From NCBI GenBank assembly GCA_017306415.1, contig JAFKIL010000001.1, positions 682,001 through 746,000 of the forward strand: 64,000 nt of DNA, in the 5' to 3' direction. Shown here piece after piece: positions 8,136 to 18,032 of this stretch. The notes beneath the pieces are model-generated. The model was not told the origin of the DNA. It ran no database searches and was given only the letters and a program-made list of their open reading frames with translations. The position numbers and the translations under genes were made by a program. This DNA comes from Microbacterium sp. (lineage in GTDB: Bacteria > Actinomycetota > Actinomycetes > Actinomycetales > Microbacteriaceae). The number at the start of each line of letters is the position of its first letter. The stretch's first letter is position 1.

Positions 8136-8309
8136 ATGAATCGACCAACGACCACGGTTCCCCGCATCGATCCAGCCGACGTGTCGCTGCCTCCCACGCA
8201 GCCCATCGACCTCACCGACGTCGTCCGCTCGCACCTCGAGTACCGGGCGCCCGCGATCGACCGCGATCGCATCCTCAGCCCCGCCGCGGTGAGGATCGGG
8301 CGCGTCTGA
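8136..8309 (+). CDS. 57-residue conserved-looking small protein
   Basis: A 57-residue soluble protein of unknown function, Pro/Asp/Arg-rich, with segments RIDPADVSLPPTQPIDLTD and VVRSHLEYRAPAIDRDRIL. It has no membrane helix or recognised domain. The ATG is 35 bp from the shared box, CACAGT lies at -12 to -7, and no Shine-Dalgarno is visible; these are the same features as the neighbouring large genes. A strong hairpin follows its stop at 8326-8360. Promoter, frame and terminator together argue that it is a real monocistronic gene. Its function is not inferable. Confidence 0.65.
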   Translation: MNRPTTTVPRIDPADVSLPPTQPIDLTDVVRSHLEYRAPAIDRDRILSPAAVRIGRV

Positions 8310-8325
8310 GCGTTCCCGGCCAGAA

Positions 8326-8360
8326 GGAGGGAGACGCCCTGTGCGAGGACGTCTCCCTCC
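8326..8360 (+). terminator. Hairpin after the small gene
   Basis: An 11-bp perfect stem (GGAGGGAGACG with CGTCTCCCTCC) and a 13-nt loop lie 16 bases after the small gene's stop. No T-run follows. Confidence 0.6.
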
Positions 8361-8467
8361 GCTGCTACAGCCTGGTGACGTCGACACAGCCCATCGCGTC
8401 ACGTCCGAACCGGCTGTACGGGAGCTACCCGTGCGTCCAACCTACGAGGGACGTCCCGGTCGGGTCC

Positions 8468-8513
8468 GGGACCAAGGTCCCGCACCGTCGTGAGCACGCG
8501 GGACCTTGGACCC
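8468..8513 (+). promoter_or_regulatory. Two tandem DosR-type boxes before ppsA
   Basis: GGGACCAAGGTCCC at 8468-8481 and GGGACCTTGGACCC at 8500-8513 have centres 32 bp apart, about three helical turns. The proximal box ends 34 bp before the ppsA ATG, with GATCGT at -12 to -7 and no Shine-Dalgarno. Confidence 0.85.
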
Positions 8514-8547
8514 GTCGGCACCCCCGCCGCAGCGGGATCGTCGGTCC

Positions 8548-10932
<2,385 letters not shown>

Positions 10933-10938
10933 CGGCGT

Positions 10939-11895
10939 ATGCCCCGCCGTCCCGTGCCGGGCATGCGCGTCACGCCGGGCCCCACGACGGCCCGCGCCAC
11001 GTGGCAGCAGGAGCCGGCCCGTGCCGGGTGGCGGGTCGTCGCGAGCTGGGGGCTGACCCTCGCGCTCAGCACGGTGCCGCTGATCGTCATCGATCGGGCG
11101 ACCGGCGCGGTGCCCGGGTGGGCGCTTGCGGCCCAGCTCGCGATCGCCGCGGCCTTCACGCTCGCGTGTCTGGGCGTCCGCGCCGTCCGTCCGCTGTGGC
11201 GGTTCGGCGTCGTGATGACCGCCCTCGTCCTCCTGACTCGCGTCGTCACGATCCCGCCGCTGTCGTTCCCCGCGGTCCAGGCCGCGCTCGGCGGGTCGGC
11301 CTTCGATCGACTCATGCAGCCGCAGCAGGCCGAGCGGCTGCTCGTCGCGATCCTGATGGTCGGGGTCCTCCTACTCCTCGGGTTCGGCGTCCGCCGATCC
11401 TTCCTCCTGCCGGGGGACCTGCACGCGCGCATCCGGCCCGTCGCAGCACTCGGCTTTCCCCGCGCAGATCCCTGGACCCGGTTCGGCGCGATCTGGGGCA
11501 TCGGCATCGCTGTCGCGCTCGGCGTCGTGCAGTTCCTGATCGCACGTCCGTCGAGTGCGGCCCTGGCAGCACTCGTCCCCCTCCTCCCCTCGGTCCTGGT
11601 CTACGCCGGCCTGAATGCCGTCAGCGAGGAGGTGACGTATCGGGCCGCGATGCTCGCTCCGCTGGAACCCGCGGTGGGGAGCGCGAACGCCATGTGGCAG
11701 ACGGCGTTCTTCTTCGGCGTGGCGCACTACTACGGGGTGCCGGGCGGGCTGCTCGGCGCGACCCTGTCGATCTTCATGGGGTGGATCCTCAGCAAGGCCA
11801 TGCTCGAGACCCGCGGGCTGTTCTGGCCGTGGACGATCCACTTCCTCAGCGATGTCGTCATCTTCGGGTTCATCGCCATGGCGACCGTCGGATGA
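10939..11895 (+). CDS. CPBP-family intramembrane protease
   Basis: A 318-residue membrane protein with about eight hydrophobic segments and the three CPBP (CAAX protease/bacteriocin-processing) motifs: SEEVTYRA near residue 230 (catalytic EExxxR), FFFGVAHYYG (FxxxH) and IHFLSDVVIF near the C terminus. These are Glu-type intramembrane proteases; the substrate is unknown. It starts 6 bp after ppsA and is probably in the same message. ATG 10963 is an alternative start. The pairing of a protease with PEP synthase has no obvious metabolic reason beyond shared stress control. Confidence 0.88.
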   Translation: MPRRPVPGMRVTPGPTTARATWQQEPARAGWRVVASWGLTLALSTVPLIVIDRATGAVPGWALAAQLAIAAAFTLACLGVRAVRPLWRFGVVMTALVLLTRVVTIPPLSFPAVQAALGGSAFDRLMQPQQAERLLVAILMVGVLLLLGFGVRRSFLLPGDLHARIRPVAALGFPRADPWTRFGAIWGIGIAVALGVVQFLIARPSSAALAALVPLLPSVLVYAGLNAVSEEVTYRAAMLAPLEPAVGSANAMWQTAFFFGVAHYYGVPGGLLGATLSIFMGWILSKAMLETRGLFWPWTIHFLSDVVIFGFIAMATVG

Positions 11896-11909
11896 CGCCT
11901 CCGCGTCAC

Positions 11910-11923
11910 GGGACCTTCGACCC
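11910..11923 (+). promoter_or_regulatory. DosR-type box before the two-domain usp
   Basis: GGGACCTTCGACCC lies 57 bp before the ATG at 11981. Placing the transcription start 41.5 bp from the box centre puts CATCGT at -12 to -7 and leaves a leader of about 23 nt. Confidence 0.8.
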
Positions 11924-11980
11924 GCGTCCAGCGGGAGCCGTCGGCCATCGTGGCAGCAGGTGGAAGACGGGAGAGGCATC

Positions 11981-12835
11981 ATGCCGGGAACGATCGTGGT
12001 GGGCGTGACGGAGAAGCCCGTGTCGCGGCGCGCCGTCGACTGGGCATGCGAACGCGCGATCGCGCGCGGCCTGCGGATCGAGCTCATCTCGATCGTCGGC
12101 GGCGCGATCGGTGTCGTGGGCGAAGGGCACGTCGTCGACGAGGCGCTTCGCCGGACGAGCGACCTGCTCGAGGGCGAGGTGGCGCGGGTGCGCGAGCGCG
12201 GCGCGACGGCCGACGGCCGCGTGCGCCGCGGACGCCCCGTCGAGCAGCTCATCGCTGCGAGCGAGGATGCGGCCATGCTCGTCATCGGGAGCGACTACCG
12301 CGGGCACAGCACCGGGCCCGAGCGCGGGCAGCACGGCCTGCGGATCACCGCTGGCGCGCACTGTCCTGTTGCCGTCGTCCCCGACCTCGACCTGGCCGAG
12401 CGGACGGGGGTCGTGGTCGGCGTGGACGGGTCGGAGGTGTCGGAGGCGGCTCTCGCGTTCGCCGCGGAGGAAGCTGATCGCCTCGGCGAGCCCCTGACCG
12501 CCGTGAGCACGTGGACCCCCATCGCGCTCCCGTACGAGATGGACGGTTACCCCACGTCGTATCTCGACAACATGACGCACCTCACCGAGGAGTCGCTGTC
12601 CATCGCCCTCGCGGGCGTCCCTGAGAGCCATCCGGACCTCGCCGTGCATCGGGTGGTCGAGTACGGGTTCCCCGCGTCGACGCTCAACCGTCTCGCCGCG
12701 CACGCCCGGCTTCTGGTGGTCGGCTCGCACGGCCGCGGCGCGCTGGCCCGATTCCTGCTCGGCTCCACGAGCGAGCTGGTGCTCGCCCGGCTGGCGACGG
12801 CGACGGTCGTCGTGCGACCTCGGGAGACGCCATGA
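11981..12835 (+). CDS. Universal stress protein, tandem domains
   Basis: A 284-residue protein with two UspA domains. Domain 1 (about 1-140) has a degenerate nucleotide motif (GSDYRGHSTGPERG), so it may have lost ATP binding. Domain 2 (about 145-284) begins TGVVVGVDGSEVSEAAL and keeps GSHGRGALARFLLGSTS. The start is supported by GGGAGAGG just upstream. It overlaps the GyrI-like gene by ATGA, so both are likely translated together. M. tuberculosis has several tandem-domain USPs under DosR control. Confidence 0.92.
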   Translation: MPGTIVVGVTEKPVSRRAVDWACERAIARGLRIELISIVGGAIGVVGEGHVVDEALRRTSDLLEGEVARVRERGATADGRVRRGRPVEQLIAASEDAAMLVIGSDYRGHSTGPERGQHGLRITAGAHCPVAVVPDLDLAERTGVVVGVDGSEVSEAALAFAAEEADRLGEPLTAVSTWTPIALPYEMDGYPTSYLDNMTHLTEESLSIALAGVPESHPDLAVHRVVEYGFPASTLNRLAAHARLLVVGSHGRGALARFLLGSTSELVLARLATATVVVRPRETP

Positions 12836-13290
12836 CCGGAATCCGCGAGGTACACGAACGTGCGACGGCGACGGCCGGTGTGCGGGAGACCGTACCGACC
12901 GGGGCGTTGCCTGCCTTCTTCGCGCGCGCCCTGGCCCAGACCGCGGCCGCGCTCGATGCCCAGGGCATACATCCGATCGGGCCGCCGTACGGGCGGTACT
13001 ACTCGATGCCGGGTGCGGACGTGGACGTCGAGGTGGGATTCCCCGTCTCGGCGCCCGTGAAGCGCACCGGGAGGGTGTCGCCCGGTGAACTCCCGGGCGG
13101 GCGGGTGGTGGAAGCGCTCCACGCCGGATCCTTCGACACGCTCTCTCAGACCTACGCAGAGGTCCGGCGCTACTTCGAGGAGCACGACCTCACCCCCGGG
13201 GCGACGATGTGGGAGCAGTATCTGACCGATCCGTCGTCGGGAGCGGACCCCTCGACGTGGCGCACCCGGGTCTGCTGGCCGGTGGTTTGA
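12832..13290 (+). CDS. GyrI-like small-molecule-binding protein
   Basis: A 152-residue protein resembling the GyrI-like/AraC effector-binding fold: GALPAFFARALAQTAAAL, GPPYGRYYSMPGADVDVEVGF, GRVVEALHAGSFDTLSQTY and a final MWEQYLTDP segment. Members bind hydrophobic or cationic ligands, or act as gyrase inhibitors in enterobacteria. No DNA-binding domain is attached. It is translationally coupled to the stress protein upstream and ends 2 bp before a convergent usp gene. Confidence 0.82.
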   Translation: MTGIREVHERATATAGVRETVPTGALPAFFARALAQTAAALDAQGIHPIGPPYGRYYSMPGADVDVEVGFPVSAPVKRTGRVSPGELPGGRVVEALHAGSFDTLSQTYAEVRRYFEEHDLTPGATMWEQYLTDPSSGADPSTWRTRVCWPVV

Positions 13291-13292
13291 GC

Positions 13293-14249
13293 TCAACCCC
13301 AGGACTCGTGCTCCTCGACTTCCGCGATCTCGGGCGCATCCGTCCGGGGTGCGGGAGCGGGGACCACGAGCACAGGGCACTCGGCGTGCGCGACGCACTG
13401 GGCGCTCACGGATCCGAGCAGGAGACCGGCGAACCCGCCTGTCCCGCGTCGCCCCACGACGAGCATCCCGGCGTGGGCGCTCGACTCGATGAGGCGCGCT
13501 GCCGGTGAGCCTGCGAACGCCCAGGCGCGATAGCCCTCCGGCCGCGCACCGGGGAAGGCCCGCTCCAGCGCGTCCTCCACGATCGAGCGCGCCTGTGCGA
13601 GACGCGGCCGGACGTCCGTTTCCCCGTACGACATCCGCGCGGTCACGCTCGTCAGCACATCGAGGGGCGCATGAAGCGCGTGCGCGATCCGGGCCGCCTC
13701 CTGCAGCGCCGCGATCGAGGCGTACGACCCGTCGACGCCCACGAGCACCCGGTCGTCCCGGACGGCGCCTCCCTCGGCGGGCTCTCCCACCGTCGCCGGC
13801 GCACGGGGCGCGGAGTGCGGACGGACCACGAGCACCGGGCAGCGCGCGTACTCCGCGACCGTGCGGCTGACGGACCCGAGCAGCATCCCCACGAAGCCGC
13901 CGCGCCCGCGACCGCCGACGACGAGCATCGAGGCATCCTCGCTCCCGGTGATCAGCGCGTTCGCGGCCGCGTTCCTGGTCGCGGTGATCGAGACGCGCGC
14001 CGGTGGCGCGTCGCCGAACGCCGCTGCGATCGCCCGTCTCGCGAGCGACGCCGCATCGATATCGGTCCCGGACGTCGCGAACTGGCCGGCGACGTGCGCT
14101 CCGCTGTCGTCGTCGACTGCGCAGGTGATCACGTCGATGGGCGCGTCCAGCGCTGCCGCGAGCCGCCCTGCGTACCGCAGGGCGTCCACCGACCCGTCTG
14201 ACCCGTCCACCCCGACCACGATCCGTTCCCCGGACTGAGACCTCACCAT
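13293..14249 (-). CDS. Universal stress protein, tandem domains
   Basis: A 318-residue protein with two complete UspA domains. Domain 1 starts RIVVGVDGSDGSVDALRY and has GGRGRGGFVGMLLGSVS. Domain 2 starts RVLVGVDGSYASIAAL and has GRRGTGGFAGLLLGSVS. Both ATP motifs are intact, unlike the other tandem protein. ATG 14249 lies 34 bp from a degenerate regulator box with CAGGCT at -12 to -7 and no Shine-Dalgarno. It is divergent from pfkB. In M. tuberculosis a USP gene and pfkB (Rv2028c and Rv2029c) are also neighbours in the DosR regulon. Confidence 0.93.
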   Translation of the reverse strand: MVRSQSGERIVVGVDGSDGSVDALRYAGRLAAALDAPIDVITCAVDDDSGAHVAGQFATSGTDIDAASLARRAIAAAFGDAPPARVSITATRNAAANALITGSEDASMLVVGGRGRGGFVGMLLGSVSRTVAEYARCPVLVVRPHSAPRAPATVGEPAEGGAVRDDRVLVGVDGSYASIAALQEAARIAHALHAPLDVLTSVTARMSYGETDVRPRLAQARSIVEDALERAFPGARPEGYRAWAFAGSPAARLIESSAHAGMLVVGRRGTGGFAGLLLGSVSAQCVAHAECPVLVVPAPAPRTDAPEIAEVEEHESWG

Positions 14250-14283
14250 GCCGTCAGCCTGCCGCGGGTCCTGCGAAGCGGTG

Positions 14284-14331
14284 GGGACCAAAGTCACGTG
14301 AGCGCTGTCGTCGGCGCGGGACCTTCGACCC
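14284..14331. promoter_or_regulatory. Two DosR-type boxes between usp and pfkB
   Basis: The minus-strand box GTGACTTTGGTCCC (14284-14297) is degenerate and faces the usp gene. GGGACCTTCGACCC (14318-14331) faces pfkB, 63 bp before its ATG. Centres are 34 bp apart. A start 41.5 bp from the second centre would give GATCAT as the -10 hexamer. Confidence 0.75.
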
Positions 14332-14394
14332 GATGCCGTGCCGCCACCGGCGAGATCATCGTCTCGTCGGAACGGCACGATCTGGAGGACGGGG

Positions 14395-15345
14395 ATGACG
14401 GCACCGATCGTCACCATGACGATGAACCCCGCGCTGGACGTGGTGACGTCCGCAGAGCGGGTGATGCCCGAGCACAAGCTGAGGTGCGGACCGGTCCGCA
14501 CCTGGCCGGGCGGCGGCGGCGTCAACGTCGCCCGCACGATCCTCAACCTGGGAGGTGCGGCGAGTGCCATCTACCCCGTGGGCGGCCTCACCGGCAGCGC
14601 GTTTCAGCAACTGGTGGCGACCACGGGAATCGAGGGCCACGTCGTCCGCGTCAACGGCGAGACCAGGGAGTGCTTCACGGTCGACGAGAGCGCCACAGGC
14701 AGCCAGTACCGCTTCGTCCTGCCCGGCCCGACCCTCTCAGACGCCGAGTGGGAGGCCTGCATCTCGCTCGTCGCCGATCACGCGCCGCACGGCGGCTATC
14801 TCGTGGCGAGCGGCAGCCTGCCGCCCGGTGTGCCCGAGGACTTCTACGGAAGACTGGCGCGGATCTGCGCCGGCGAGAACGCACGCCTCGTCGTCGACGC
14901 CGCGGGCGCACCGCTGCGGGCTGCCCTCGAGGAAGGCGTCTTCCTCATCAAGCCCAGCAGGAGCGAGCTCGCGCATCTGGTGGGCGCGAGCCACGACCTG
15001 GCTCCGGATGAGCACCTCACTGCCGTGTCCGAGATCGTGCGGACCGGGCGCGCCGAGATCGTGGCGCTGACCCTCGGGGCAGCGGGAGCGCTGATCGTCT
15101 CGAAGGACGGCGCCCTGCGCCTCCCCGCCCCCGAGGTCACGGTTCTCAGCGCGGTCGGCGCGGGAGACGCGTTCCTCGCGGGACTTGTCCTCCGCCTCGC
15201 GCAAGGGGCGTCGCTCTCCGACGCCTTCCGGACGGCAGTGGCGGCCGGAACAGCGACCAGCATGCGTCCCGGGACCGAGCTGTGCACCCTCGAAGACGTG
15301 GTCGCGCTCGAGGATCTGCTTTCGCCGGCGGTCACGCCATCATGA
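14395..15345 (+). CDS. pfkB: PfkB-family phosphofructokinase
   Basis: A 316-residue ribokinase-fold sugar kinase. The PfkB signature 1 is WPGGGGVNVARTILNLGG near residue 38. The C-terminal signature AVGAGDAFLAGLVLRL carries the catalytic Asp. The N-terminal IVTMTMNPALDVV is typical of 6-phosphofructokinase II and 1-phosphofructokinase; the exact substrate (fructose-6-P, fructose-1-P or tagatose-6-P) cannot be separated by eye. GGAGG at 14384-14388 supports the ATG. Its last 14 bases overlap the convergent small membrane protein gene. pfkB is a DosR target in mycobacteria. Confidence 0.92.
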   Translation: MTAPIVTMTMNPALDVVTSAERVMPEHKLRCGPVRTWPGGGGVNVARTILNLGGAASAIYPVGGLTGSAFQQLVATTGIEGHVVRVNGETRECFTVDESATGSQYRFVLPGPTLSDAEWEACISLVADHAPHGGYLVASGSLPPGVPEDFYGRLARICAGENARLVVDAAGAPLRAALEEGVFLIKPSRSELAHLVGASHDLAPDEHLTAVSEIVRTGRAEIVALTLGAAGALIVSKDGALRLPAPEVTVLSAVGAGDAFLAGLVLRLAQGASLSDAFRTAVAAGTATSMRPGTELCTLEDVVALEDLLSPAVTPS

Positions 15346-15535
15346 ACTCGAGCAGGTGGTACACGGCGTAGACCGGCCACACCACCGCCTGCAGGAGACC
15401 GAGCACGACGGCCCAGAAGGAGCCGTCCGAGCGCGAGATGAAGTAGATCGCAGCGCCGATGTAGGCCAGCAGGAAGAAGAACCCCCACGGGCCGGTCTTC
15501 TCAACCACGCGGACGCCCCGCGACGATTCGGTCAT
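15332..15535 (-). CDS. Small two-helix membrane protein
   Basis: A 67-residue protein with two hydrophobic segments (about 17-33 and 40-58) joined by a short SRSDGS loop. The N terminus is polar and basic (MTESSRGVRVVEKTGPW). AAGGGTG lies 7 bases before the ATG. It starts 5 bp after the larger membrane protein gene in the same direction, so both probably come from the box at 16244. No named family is recognised, but the compact architecture and good Shine-Dalgarno argue that it is genuine. Confidence 0.72.
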   Translation of the reverse strand: MTESSRGVRVVEKTGPWGFFFLLAYIGAAIYFISRSDGSFWAVVLGLLQAVVWPVYAVYHLLEFMMA

Positions 15536-15540
15536 CGTGA

Positions 15541-16209
15541 TCACCCTTCTCGTTCTTCGGTCGCTCGCAGGAAGGAACTCATCGCGACCCCGGTCACGGT
15601 CGCCATCGCCGCCGCCATCACGAGGCCCGCGCCCACGCCCACGGCCACCGCGGAGAGGATGTCCCGACCCTCGTACCAGAGCGGCGTGGCGACGATGAAG
15701 AACAGGCCCAGACCGAGAAGCCAGGCCACGAAGGTGGTCAGGATCCACCACCCCGCCTGCGCGAGGTGCCTGCGCAGCTCGATCCATTGCGCGACGCCGA
15801 TCGACAGCAGGATGACGGCACCGATCGTGAGGAGGAGCGCCGTGCGGGCGACCCAGGGCCACGAGAGCCACGAGTCGGCGGCCGCGGTGAGGAAGGATGC
15901 TACGACATACGCGACGACCGCCGCGAGCGCCGTCAGTGCCACCCATGCTCTCCGGCGAAGCTCCGGCAGGCGCTTCGCCAGAACTGTCGCCTGCGCCCAT
16001 CCCAACAGTGCCCCTTCGACCGCGCCCGCGAGCGGGAGCAGCACCGGGAAGACGGGCGTGTCGTGCGCGACGACCCCGACGAGCGCGGGAACGGCGAAGC
16101 CGACGGCCTCTCCGGCGGTGACGATCAGGATCCACCACGTGAGCCAGCGGCCCGCGGCCTGCCTTCGCAGGGCCTCGGGCAGCGGCGAGTGTATCTGGTG
16201 GGACGTCAT
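15541..16209 (-). CDS. Six-helix membrane protein of unknown function
   Basis: A 222-residue integral membrane protein with about six hydrophobic segments, starting MTSHQIHSPLPEALRRQ. No transporter signature is recognised. Its ATG is 34 bp from a regulator box, CACAGT sits at -12 to -7, and there is no Shine-Dalgarno, which places it in the same leaderless-looking class as usp, ppsA and the metallohydrolase. It is probably co-transcribed with the 67-residue protein downstream. It is the last regulon gene before the arsenic block. Confidence 0.82.
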   Translation of the reverse strand: MTSHQIHSPLPEALRRQAAGRWLTWWILIVTAGEAVGFAVPALVGVVAHDTPVFPVLLPLAGAVEGALLGWAQATVLAKRLPELRRRAWVALTALAAVVAYVVASFLTAAADSWLSWPWVARTALLLTIGAVILLSIGVAQWIELRRHLAQAGWWILTTFVAWLLGLGLFFIVATPLWYEGRDILSAVAVGVGAGLVMAAAMATVTGVAMSSFLRATEEREG

Positions 16210-16243
16210 GGGGTCACTGTGCTCCCACCGACCGCCTCACCAC

Positions 16244-16257
16244 GGGCCGAACGTCCC
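16244..16257 (-). promoter_or_regulatory. DosR-type box before membrane protein genes
   Basis: Minus strand GGGACGTTCGGCCC, 34 bp before the ATG at 16209. It lies between the arsR stop (16293) and the membrane protein gene, so the latter has its own promoter. Confidence 0.7.
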
Positions 16258-16292
16258 GTGAGCCGGCTCTCGGCGGTGCCGGCATCCGCCGG

Positions 16293-16646
16293 TCAGGGCG
16301 ATGCGACGAGGATCTGCGAGATCCGGTCGAGGGCACCCGGGACGAGCGCGTAATACGCCCACGTGCCGCGCTTGCTGCGGCTGAGGAATCCGGCCGCGGT
16401 CAGCACTTTGAGGTGGTGGGAGACCGTGGGCTGGCTGAGTCCGATCGGCTCGATGAGATCGCACGCGCAGGCTTCGGCGCCCTCGGATGCCGCCACGATC
16501 GACAGCAGCCGCAAGCGCGCGGGATCTGCGAGCGCCTTCAGCGTCGTCGCCAGCAGCTCGGCCTCCTCCGCGGTCAACGGCTCGCGGACGAGGGGCGCGC
16601 AGCAGACGTCCGCGGTGATGTCGGTGACTTCGAGCAGAGCGTGCAT
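16293..16646 (-). CDS. arsR: ArsR-family arsenite-responsive repressor
   Basis: A 117-residue ArsR/SmtB winged-helix repressor with LKALADPARLRLLSIV and recognition segment LSQPTVSHHLKVL. Vicinal cysteines at C15-C16 near the N terminus match the As(III) site of Corynebacterium glutamicum ArsR (C15, C16, C55'). A further pair, C60 and C62, lies in EACACDLI and could supply the third ligand. ATG 16646 is chosen because the longer reading adds the operator region. It is divergent from the flavoprotein gene across an AT-rich region with repeated TCGAT elements, the expected autoregulatory arrangement. Confidence 0.93.
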   Translation of the reverse strand: MHALLEVTDITADVCCAPLVREPLTAEEAELLATTLKALADPARLRLLSIVAASEGAEACACDLIEPIGLSQPTVSHHLKVLTAAGFLSRSKRGTWAYYALVPGALDRISQILVASP

Positions 16647-16647
16647 A

Positions 16648-16714
16648 CATTGATCATAGTCGATATTGACAGGAATCGATATGGTGCGCCACGATGTATC
16701 GACGTTCATCGATG
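16648..16714. promoter_or_regulatory. Candidate ArsR operator/promoter region
   Basis: An unusually AT-rich divergent spacer. TCGATAT occurs at 16660-16666 and 16676-16682 (16 bp apart), and CATCGATG is a perfect 8-bp palindrome at 16707-16714. These repeated TCGAT motifs between arsR and its divergent neighbour are the likely repressor sites; the exact footprint is inferred. Confidence 0.5.
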
Positions 16715-16727
16715 TCCAGGAGGAACC

Positions 16728-18032
16728 GTGACCCTACTCGATCTCACACCGCGCGCCACGGCCGTCGCTCGGCTCGCGACGCTTCCCGTGGCGATCATCG
16801 GCGCCGGGCCGATCGGCCTCGCCGCCGCCGCCCACCTGCTCGAGCGCGGCCTCGACGTGCTCATCCTCGAGTCCGGCGATGACGTCGGCGCGAGCATCCG
16901 CGCGTGGGGCCACACACCGTTGTTCTCGCCCTGGAAGCACCTGGTCGACGCAGCGTCGCGTCGGCTCCTCGAGAGCACGGGGTGGCAGCTGCCCTCCCCC
17001 GATCGCGCACCCACCGGGCACGAGTTCGTCGAGCGCTATCTCGCGCCCCTGGCGGAGACCGCGGAGCTGCGGCCGCGCATCCGCACGGGCGTCGAGGTGC
17101 TCGCCGTGTCGCGCGAGGGAATGGATCGCACCCGCACGCGGGGACGCGCGAACGTGCCCTTCGTCGTGCGCACGCGCACGACGGCTGGGATCGAGGAGAT
17201 CGCCGCGCGCGCCGTTCTCGACGCGTCCGGCACGTACCGTTCCCCGAATCCGCTCTCCGCCAGCGGACTGGACCTCCTCGGGATGCCGGAGATCGCGGAC
17301 CGCGTGTCGAACGCCCTGCCCGACGTCCTGGGGCGGGACCGCGAACGGTTCGCCGGGCGCCACACCACCGTCGTCGGAGCGGGGCACTCCGCGGCCAACA
17401 CCCTGCTCGCGCTCGTCGAGCTGGCCCGCCAGGCGCCGGACACCACGGTGTCGTGGCTCATCCGCACCTCCCGCGCGGCTCGCGTCTCGTCCTCCACAGA
17501 CGACGAGCTGGCCGATCGGGCCCGGCTGGGCGGACGCGTCGACGACGCCGTCGCGGGCGGCCTCGTGCACCGCGTGGAGGGCTTCGAGATCATCCGGGCG
17601 CGCGCCCTGGGCGATGCGGTCGAGTTGGTCGGCCATCGCGCGGGCGACGTCGTCACGCACGTGACGGATCTCGTCGTGAATGCCACCGGGTTCCGCCCGG
17701 ATCTCGCCATGCTCCGTGAGATCAGGTTGGACCTCGACGACATCGTCGAGGCGCCGCGTCGACTCGCGCCTCTCATCGATCCGAACGTGCACTCCTGCGG
17801 GACCGTCGAGCCCCACGGCTACCGCGAACTCGCCCATCCCGAGCCGGGCTTCTTCATCGTCGGGATGAAGTCCTACGGCCGGGCGCCGACCTTCCTCCTG
17901 GCGACCGGCTACGAGCAGGTGCGCTCCGTGGCGGCCTGGCTCGCCGGCGACGCCGCAGCCGCGGGCGCGGTCGAGCTCCGGCTCCCCGCGACGGGCGTGT
18001 GCACGACGGACGCGGGATCCTGCTGCTCGTGA
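16728..18032 (+). CDS. Flavin-dependent oxidoreductase of ars clusters
   Basis: A 434-residue FAD/NAD(P)-binding protein. The FAD dinucleotide motif VAIIGAGPIGLAAAAHLLERG is near residue 20, a second one TTVVGAGHSAANTLLALVELA is mid-protein, and NATGFRPD follows. It resembles flavin monooxygenase-like proteins found beside arsR genes (ArsO-type), and its C terminus ends in a cysteine-bearing tail CTTDAGSCCS that could bind arsenic or act as a thiol relay. The GTG start is supported by AGGAGG at 16718-16723. It overlaps the acetyltransferase gene by GTGA. The reaction is not established from sequence. Confidence 0.85.
   Translation: MTLLDLTPRATAVARLATLPVAIIGAGPIGLAAAAHLLERGLDVLILESGDDVGASIRAWGHTPLFSPWKHLVDAASRRLLESTGWQLPSPDRAPTGHEFVERYLAPLAETAELRPRIRTGVEVLAVSREGMDRTRTRGRANVPFVVRTRTTAGIEEIAARAVLDASGTYRSPNPLSASGLDLLGMPEIADRVSNALPDVLGRDRERFAGRHTTVVGAGHSAANTLLALVELARQAPDTTVSWLIRTSRAARVSSSTDDELADRARLGGRVDDAVAGGLVHRVEGFEIIRARALGDAVELVGHRAGDVVTHVTDLVVNATGFRPDLAMLREIRLDLDDIVEAPRRLAPLIDPNVHSCGTVEPHGYRELAHPEPGFFIVGMKSYGRAPTFLLATGYEQVRSVAAWLAGDAAAAGAVELRLPATGVCTTDAGSCCS

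Noticed and set aside
8448-8457. GGGACGTCCC as an extra regulator box
   Set aside because: A perfect palindrome but with no 4-bp spacer between the GGGAC and GTCCC arms, unlike the other boxes.
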